Assembly (NCBI GenBank): GCA_900320465.1
Contig: ONSQ01000006.1
Coordinates: 1-37,970, forward strand
Reading direction: 5' to 3'
DNA from: an uncultured Eubacteriales bacterium
GTDB lineage: Bacteria > Bacillota > Clostridia > Oscillospirales > Oscillospiraceae
DNA length: 37,970 nt
A program made the position numbers and the translations under genes. Under the pieces are notes generated by a model. It was not told the DNA's origin and searched no databases. It was given only the letters and a program-made list of their open reading frames with translations. Below, one piece after another: positions 33,159 to 37,970 of this stretch. Numbering within the stretch: the first letter of the stretch is position 1; each line of letters opens with the position of its first letter.

Positions 33159-34325
33159 TCATGGGGTTTTCTGCTCCTCCGGCTGCGACAGCAGCCCCAG
33201 CAGCGTCTGCTCAAAGCCGTAGCGAGCGCTCAGAGCGCGCAGGTGCGCCTCGTTCCGGCTGTTTTTCGCGCCCTGCTTTCTGGCGCGGATCATCAGGTTC
33301 TTCGGCGAGTGCTCAAAATCGATGAATTCGATCATGTCCACCGCGTAGCCCTGGTCCTCCAGCAGCTCGGCGCGCATCGCGTCGGTCAGAAGCGCTGACA
33401 GCCGCTCCTTGAGGATGCCGTGGCGCAGCAGCAGGTCATAGTCCCCGCCCCGGTGGATCTGCGCGTTGATCTCGTGCTGGCAGCAGGGAACGGAGAAGAT
33501 GTGCTTCGCCCCGTGCTTCACCGCGTAGGCCAGAGCGTAATCCGTGGCTGTGTCGCAGGCGTGCAGCGTCACCAGCAGGTCGATCGGCGCGTCCAGCAGC
33601 GCGTCCCTGGACACGTCCGCCACCACGAAGCGCAGGCCGTCATAGCCATATTTTTCGGCGATGGCGTTGCAGCGCTCCACCACGTCGGCCTTGAGATCGT
33701 AGCCGATCATCGTCACGTCAAAGCCGCGCTTGACGGCAAAGTAATAGTAGAGGATAAAGGTCAGATAGGATTTGCCGCAGCCGAAGTCCAGCGCGGTCAG
33801 CTTGCCCGGCTCCACCTGGCCGTACACGTCGTCGATCAGCTCGATAAAGCGGTTGATCTGGCGGTATTTGTCATATCGGGCCTTGACGATATGAAAGTCC
33901 GGCGTGAACACGCCCAGATCCACCAGAGCGGGGATCTCCTCGCCCTCGGCCAGAAGATAGTGCTTTTCCCGGTTGTGCTCAGAAATAGCCTGACCGGGCC
34001 GCGCCACGGTGCTTTTGCCGCTCTTGCGGTAGCTGCCGTCACGCCGCAGCACATACTGCGCCGCGCCATCGCCGCCGATGATCAGCACCTGGCGGTATCG
34101 CCCGTCCAGCTCCGCGTCGCATCTGCGCAAAAGCGCCTCCTCGTTCAGATTCTCGTGATAGGCCTTGTTGTCCCGCAGTCCCTCCAACTGATAGAGGGTC
34201 TGGCCCTTCAGACGCACGGGCCGCACGGTCACGCGGCTGTAGGCGGCGCCCTCCGTTGGCTGGGAGAACACGGCCTTTTGCAGCGCGCCCAGCGTGCTCA
34301 TCAGTTCCTGCTGCAGTCTTGCCAT
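33159..34325 (-). CDS. Class I SAM-dependent methyltransferase
   Basis: 388 aa. An N-terminal region (about 1-150, of unknown fold, YRQVLIIGGDGAAQYVLRRDG) is followed by a Rossmann methyltransferase domain. SAM motif I is LDFGCGKSYLTFILYY (about 183-198), then GYDLKADVVERCN, FVVADVSR and LLVTLHACDTATDYAL. The downstream PCCQHEIN (paired cysteines, then H) marks the PF13679-type group, some of which modify rRNA or tRNA. The substrate is unknown. It lies 4 nt after rsmI, which supports an RNA-related role by context. Confidence 0.83.
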   Translation of the reverse strand: MARLQQELMSTLGALQKAVFSQPTEGAAYSRVTVRPVRLKGQTLYQLEGLRDNKAYHENLNEEALLRRCDAELDGRYRQVLIIGGDGAAQYVLRRDGSYRKSGKSTVARPGQAISEHNREKHYLLAEGEEIPALVDLGVFTPDFHIVKARYDKYRQINRFIELIDDVYGQVEPGKLTALDFGCGKSYLTFILYYYFAVKRGFDVTMIGYDLKADVVERCNAIAEKYGYDGLRFVVADVSRDALLDAPIDLLVTLHACDTATDYALAYAVKHGAKHIFSVPCCQHEINAQIHRGGDYDLLLRHGILKERLSALLTDAMRAELLEDQGYAVDMIEFIDFEHSPKNLMIRARKQGAKNSRNEAHLRALSARYGFEQTLLGLLSQPEEQKTP

Positions 34326-34329
34326 GCTC

Positions 34330-35205
34330 TCACCCGATCAGCTTTTTCAGATTCAAAAGCGCGCTCTTGAGCTCGTTTTTGCTGTAGGAGTTGTTCTCGT
34401 CGGCCAGCACGGCGGCCACGGCGTCTCTGCCGGATACGCCCCGGGACACCATCGCGTCCACCAGCATGGCCTCGGCCGACACCGTGTGCTCGGTCTTGGT
34501 GAACAGATAGCTCTCCTCCAGCTCGATCACCACGGCGTACTCGCCCTTCTCATAATTGCCCTTGGCAAGCAGCTTGTCCTTGACCTCGCTGGGGCTGCCG
34601 CGGAAGCTCATCTCGTGTAGCTTGGTCAGATCGTTGCACAGGCACATGCGGATGTCGGCCTCGCTTTCAATGAAAAAGTCCACCAGATCCATGATCCGCT
34701 TGGGGCTCTCGTAGAAGGCGAAGGTACGCGTATCCGCGCGCCGCATCTTTTCCAGCAGCTTGCGCCGCTCTGCGTTCTCCCGGGGGAAGAAGCCGTAGAA
34801 CAGAAAGCTGGACAGATCAAAGCCCGAGACGGACAGCGCCGTTACCGCCGCACAGCAGCCCGGCACGCCGATCACGTCGATCCCGGCCTCCACCGCGGCG
34901 CGGATCAGCTCGTTGCCCGGGTCGGAGATACAGGGCGTTCCCGCGTCCGTGATGACGGCCACGCTCTTGCCGCCCAGCATTTCGTCCACAAACCAGCGTG
35001 CCTTACCGTATTCATTGAACTTGTGGTTGGACACCAGCCGGTTGCGGATCTCCAGCTTGCCCAGCAGCACCATCGAACGGCGGGTATCCTCCGCGGCGAT
35101 GATGTCCACTGTGCTCAGAATGTCCCTCCCGCGGGGAGACATGTCCCGCGAGTTGCCGATGGGCGTTGCCACGATATACAGTTTTCCGACGTTTGCTTCT
35201 TCCAT
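34330..35205 (-). CDS. rsmI: 16S rRNA (cytidine1402-2'-O)-methyltransferase
   Basis: 291 aa from the ATG at 35205 (AAGGGGA upstream). It 2'-O-methylates C1402 of 16S rRNA in the decoding centre. Tetrapyrrole-methylase fold: LYIVATPIGN at the N-terminus, IIAAEDTRRS near 47, VITDAGTPCISDPG near 96-109, and the FYGFFPRENAERRKLLE helix. The usual IGNLxD pattern reads IGNSRD, a mild deviation. It leads the rsmI-methyltransferase-ATP-cone operon. Confidence 0.94.
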   Translation of the reverse strand: MEEANVGKLYIVATPIGNSRDMSPRGRDILSTVDIIAAEDTRRSMVLLGKLEIRNRLVSNHKFNEYGKARWFVDEMLGGKSVAVITDAGTPCISDPGNELIRAAVEAGIDVIGVPGCCAAVTALSVSGFDLSSFLFYGFFPRENAERRKLLEKMRRADTRTFAFYESPKRIMDLVDFFIESEADIRMCLCNDLTKLHEMSFRGSPSEVKDKLLAKGNYEKGEYAVVIELEESYLFTKTEHTVSAEAMLVDAMVSRGVSGRDAVAAVLADENNSYSKNELKSALLNLKKLIG

Positions 35206-35236
35206 AGCTTTCCCCTTATGCATTTTCTTTTTATAC

Positions 35237-35265
35237 AGTATAGCACAGCTTTTCACGCTTGTCAT
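35237..35265 (-). promoter_or_regulatory. Promoter of the rsmI operon
   Basis: On the minus strand, ATGACA (35265-35260), a 17-bp spacer and TATACT (35242-35237) preceded by TGC (extended -10). Confidence 0.72.
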
Positions 35266-35279
35266 CCGAAAGAAAATGC

Positions 35280-35308
35280 TTGCAATCCGCGTCGATTTAA
35301 TCTAATAT
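35280..35308 (+). promoter_or_regulatory. Promoter of the DUF5058 operon
   Basis: TTGCAA (35280-35285), a 17-bp spacer and TAATAT (35303-35308). It is divergent to the rsmI promoter 15 bp away. Confidence 0.6.
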
Positions 35309-35338
35309 TTGTTTAAAACGGTAAAGGGAGGAATTCGG

Positions 35339-36076
35339 ATGAGCTTTTCTGTCAACAGTCCGATCCTGTTCATCGTGGCCGGAATCGCCGTGGCGGCGGT
35401 GCTGGCCCAGTCAATTTTCTTTCTGCGCAAGGCCTGGAAGCGCGGTCTTGCCATCGGCATGGACCGCGCCCGTCTCCGGCGAACGGCCCGCACGGCCGCC
35501 ATCTTCACCATCGCCCCGGCCGCCGCTATCGTCATCAGCGTCATCACCCTGTCCAAGGATCTTGGCGTGCCGCTGCCCTGGCTGCGGCTGAGCGTGGTGG
35601 GCAACCTCTCCTATGAGACCATCGCCGCCACCAATGCCGAGAGCGCCATGGGCCTGACCTTCGGCCAGGTGTCCGGGCTCAGCGCCCGGCAGTACGTGAC
35701 CATCGCCTCGGTCATGACCGTCAGCATCATGGTGGGCATCTGGCTGGTGCCCGTCATCGGGGAGAAGCTGCAAAACGGCATGATCAATCTGGAAAACCGG
35801 GATAAAAAATGGGGTGAGATCTTTACCTCCTCCATGTTCATCGGCATGATCTCGGCCTTTATCGGCTATGTGTTCTGCGATTTCGGCACCGTCTTCCGGG
35901 GCGAAAGCTCCGGCCTCATCCCGGTGTGTGTGATGGCTGTGGCGGCCCTGATCATGACGGGCCTGGGCCTCGCGTCCAAAAAGCCGGGGCTGCGGATACT
36001 GGCGGACTACGCCCTGCCGGTGAGCCTGGTGGCAGGTATGGCGGCCGCAATCCCCATCACGGCCTGGCTGGGCTGA
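35339..36076 (+). CDS. DUF5058 integral membrane protein
   Basis: 245 aa from the ATG at 35339, which has AAAGGGAGGA upstream. There are six hydrophobic segments (about 8-30, 46-68, 118-140, 160-182, 194-214 and 222-242). The middle carries VVGNLSYETIAATNAESAMG, a polar, small-residue-rich stretch between membrane segments. I recall this as the DUF5058 family of clostridia, which has no assigned function. The next two genes encode another membrane protein and an M20 peptidase, so a transporter role is inferred. Confidence 0.75.
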   Translation: MSFSVNSPILFIVAGIAVAAVLAQSIFFLRKAWKRGLAIGMDRARLRRTARTAAIFTIAPAAAIVISVITLSKDLGVPLPWLRLSVVGNLSYETIAATNAESAMGLTFGQVSGLSARQYVTIASVMTVSIMVGIWLVPVIGEKLQNGMINLENRDKKWGEIFTSSMFIGMISAFIGYVFCDFGTVFRGESSGLIPVCVMAVAALIMTGLGLASKKPGLRILADYALPVSLVAGMAAAIPITAWLG

Positions 36077-36092
36077 AAGGAGGCGCAACACG

Positions 36093-36755
36093 ATGAATGA
36101 GCAAAGCTATATTCGTTCGGTCCACCGCGCGGGCCGTATCTGGAACCTGTCCGTCATGGTCATCCTTCTGCTCGTCCCGGTGGTGATCGGCCTGGTGTTC
36201 GGCACGCTGCCGGACTGGCACGGCTTCCTCATGGGCCTCATCGCCACGGCGCCCATGTACTGGGCGGTGGCTGTCATCGAGACCGTGACCTATGTGCCCA
36301 TGCTGGGCGCCGGCGGCTCGTATCTGTCCTTTGTGACGGGCAACATCTCCAACCTCAAACTGCCCGTGGCCCTCAACGCCCTGGAGCAGGCGGAGGTGAG
36401 TATCAACTCCGAGGAGGGCGAGATCATCTCCACCGTCGCCATTGCCGTGTCCAGCATCGTCACTACCCTGATCATCATCCTGGGTGTGGTGCTCATCACG
36501 CCATTGACTCCGGTGCTGGATTCTCCGGCCCTGGCCCCGGCCTTTGCCCAGCTCCTGCCCGCGCTCTTCGGCGCGCTGGGCGTGGTGTTCATTTCGAAAA
36601 ACTGGAAGATCGCCGTCGCGCCTGTGCTGTTGATGCTTGCGCTCTTTATCTTCGTCCCGGCCCTCAACGCCTCCACCGTGGGCATCATGGTGCCGGTGGG
36701 TGTGCTCTTCACCCTTGGGGTTTCGAGAATTCTGTATAAGAGAGGGATCCTGTGA
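36093..36755 (+). CDS. Polytopic membrane protein, partner of the DUF5058 protein
   Basis: 220 aa with five to six hydrophobic segments (about 16-36, 45-68, 112-134, 148-166, 172-190 and 193-213). Relatives are sometimes labelled mechanosensitive channel; I see no MscS signature. The loop VTGNISNLKLPVALNALEQA resembles the GNLS...NA stretch of the preceding protein, as if the two were distant halves of one complex. AAAGGAGG lies 9 nt before the ATG, and the gap to the DUF5058 gene is 16 nt. It ends by overlapping the peptidase start (TGATG). Confidence 0.7.
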   Translation: MNEQSYIRSVHRAGRIWNLSVMVILLLVPVVIGLVFGTLPDWHGFLMGLIATAPMYWAVAVIETVTYVPMLGAGGSYLSFVTGNISNLKLPVALNALEQAEVSINSEEGEIISTVAIAVSSIVTTLIIILGVVLITPLTPVLDSPALAPAFAQLLPALFGALGVVFISKNWKIAVAPVLLMLALFIFVPALNASTVGIMVPVGVLFTLGVSRILYKRGIL

Positions 36756-37970
36756 TGCTGCTGAAACTTGTTTTGCTCCTGCTGCTGGCGCTCCTCGCCG
36801 TTATCCTGGTGCGCACGCTGCTGTTTCGGGTCGAGAACGTGGACTTTGACCGGGAAGCCGCGGTCCATGCGCTTGCTGAACTGGTGAAATGCCGCACCGT
36901 GTCCGGCTACGACCGCGCGCAGGAGGACGATGCGGAGTTTGAAAAGCTCATAGGCCTGCTGCCCCGGCTGTACCCCAACGTGTGGAAAACCTGCACGCTG
37001 CTGCGTCTGCCGGACCGGGGCCTGCTCTTCACCTGGAAGGGCTCTTCCGGCGGCAAGCCCGCCGTGCTCATGGCTCATTACGACGTGTCGAGGCCGTCAT
37101 CCGCGACGGAGCCATGTGGGGCCGTGGCACGCTGGACACCAAGGTCACCTTCAACGGCATCCTCTCCGCGGCGGACAATCTGATCGCCCGGGGCTTCCGG
37201 CCGGTGAGCGACGTGTATTTTGCCTTCTCCGGCGGGGAAGAAGTCAACGGCGACGGCGCCGTGCACATCGTGGACTATTTCAAGGAGCACGGCATTGAGC
37301 CGGAGTTCGTCCTGGACGAGGGCGGCGCCGTGGTGGAAAAGGTATTCCCCGGCGTCAGCGAGCCCTGCGGCCTAATCGGCATTGCGGAAAAGGGCATGCT
37401 GAATCTGGAATTCTCCGTGTCCTCCGGCGGCGGCCATGCCTCGGCCCCCGCGCCCCACACGCCCATCGGCAAGCTCTCCGGGGCGTGCGAGCGGGTGGAA
37501 AACCATCCCTTCCGCTTCCGGCTTACGAAGCCCGCGGCGGAGATGTTCGACACCCTGGGCCGCCACTCCACCTTCCTGTATCGGATGATCTTTGCCAATC
37601 TCTGGTGCTTTGGCTGGGTGCTGGATCTGATCTGCCGCCGCAGCGGGGGAGAGCTCAACGCCCTTCTGCGCACCACCGTGGCCTTTACCCAGATGCAGGG
37701 CAGCAAGGCGCCCAACGTGATCCCGCCCCGGGCCAGCATGGTGGCCAATCTGCGCCTGAACCCCCGCGACAGCGTGCGCAGCGCGGTCATGCACATCCGC
37801 GATACCGTCAAGGACGAGGACGTCTCTCTGAAGATCCTTCAGTCCTTTGAGCCCAGCCCCATCTCCCGCACCGACTGCGAGGGCTGGCGCCGCATCTCCC
37901 GGGCCGTGTCCGCCACCTGGCAGGGCTGTCTGGTGGCGCCCTATCTGATGGTCCAGTGCTCCGACAGCCG
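36755..37970 (+). pseudogene. M20-family metallopeptidase, frame broken by an internal deletion, partial at the right edge
   Basis: From the ATG at 36755 the protein has a membrane anchor (about 1-22) and an M20 N-terminal domain up to VLMAHYDV at 37061-37087. The next codons should be a VPxxxxxWxxPPF-type segment, but the DNA jumps to the following part: EAVIRDGAMWGRGTLDTK begins at 37090 in another frame. From there the frame is open to the window end, with metal and catalytic motifs (GRGTLDTK, FSGGEEVNGDGA, LDEGGAV, GGGHASAPAPH). About 14-17 codons appear lost, not a multiple of three. Either the gene is inactive or the sequence has an assembly error. M20 enzymes cleave dipeptides or N-acyl amino acids; the two membrane proteins upstream may import the substrate. 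Confidence 0.8.

Noticed and set aside
36093-36755. Mechanosensitive channel label for the second membrane protein
   Set aside because: No MscS-type pore helix or beta domain could be recognised; the label is sometimes carried by annotation only.

Overview
The window is a GC-rich (roughly 60%) chromosomal segment from a low-copy, housekeeping part of a Bacillota genome. The best guess is a gut clostridium of the Oscillospirales type. The reasons are the gene orders tig-clpP-clpX-lon-engB and scpA-scpB-(ytfI/ytfJ)-dac-rluB, an IspH-ribosomal protein S1 fusion (a clostridial trait), a GerW/YtfJ sporulation protein, ECF transporter S components and DUF5058 genes. No rRNA, tRNA, insertion sequence, prophage or CRISPR array was seen.

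Left part (1-19,360, almost all + strand). lepB-rbgA-rnhB-yraN form a tight operon behind a clear sigma-A-type promoter. A short convergent DUF1540 gene (2565-2738, minus) and a metallophosphoesterase gene follow. A protein-quality block (trigger factor, ClpP, ClpX, Lon, EngB) ends at a terminator. A long operon then begins with a site-2 protease and runs through scpA, scpB, a DUF2953 gene, ytfJ, a D,D-carboxypeptidase, rluB, a BaiN/HI0933-type flavoprotein, cmk and the IspH-S1 fusion, ending at a 15-bp-stem terminator.

Middle part (19,398-32,168, minus strand). In genome order this holds an alpha/beta hydrolase; a lipoprotein plus a membrane-anchored SLH/transglutaminase protein; an Ig-like surface protein with cytoplasmic zinc ribbons; an ECF S component; a folate/one-carbon operon transcribed folD-folC-fchA-folT; gtrA; the ilvA-ridA pair, in which RidA clears the reactive imines made by IlvA; and a metallo-beta-lactamase-fold hydrolase with a glyoxalase-type protein. 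Most units have their own recognisable -35/-10 promoter, often with an extended -10, and a hairpin terminator.

Right part (32,195-37,970). A single-gene unit encodes a small membrane/coiled-coil protein. The minus-strand operon rsmI-methyltransferase-ATP-cone follows. At the right edge a divergent + strand operon holds a DUF5058 membrane protein, a second membrane protein and an M20 peptidase. The peptidase frame is broken by an apparent internal deletion, and the gene runs off the window.

Most worth following up: an internal promoter and ribosome-binding site inside the ispH-rpsA fusion; a FolD that lacks the cyclohydrolase lysine and glutamine and is encoded with a separate cyclohydrolase (FchA); the two-membrane-protein/M20 operon as a possible binary transporter; and the broken M20 frame. 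Coordinates and motifs come from reading the sequence. Family names come from recognition by eye, without database searches.
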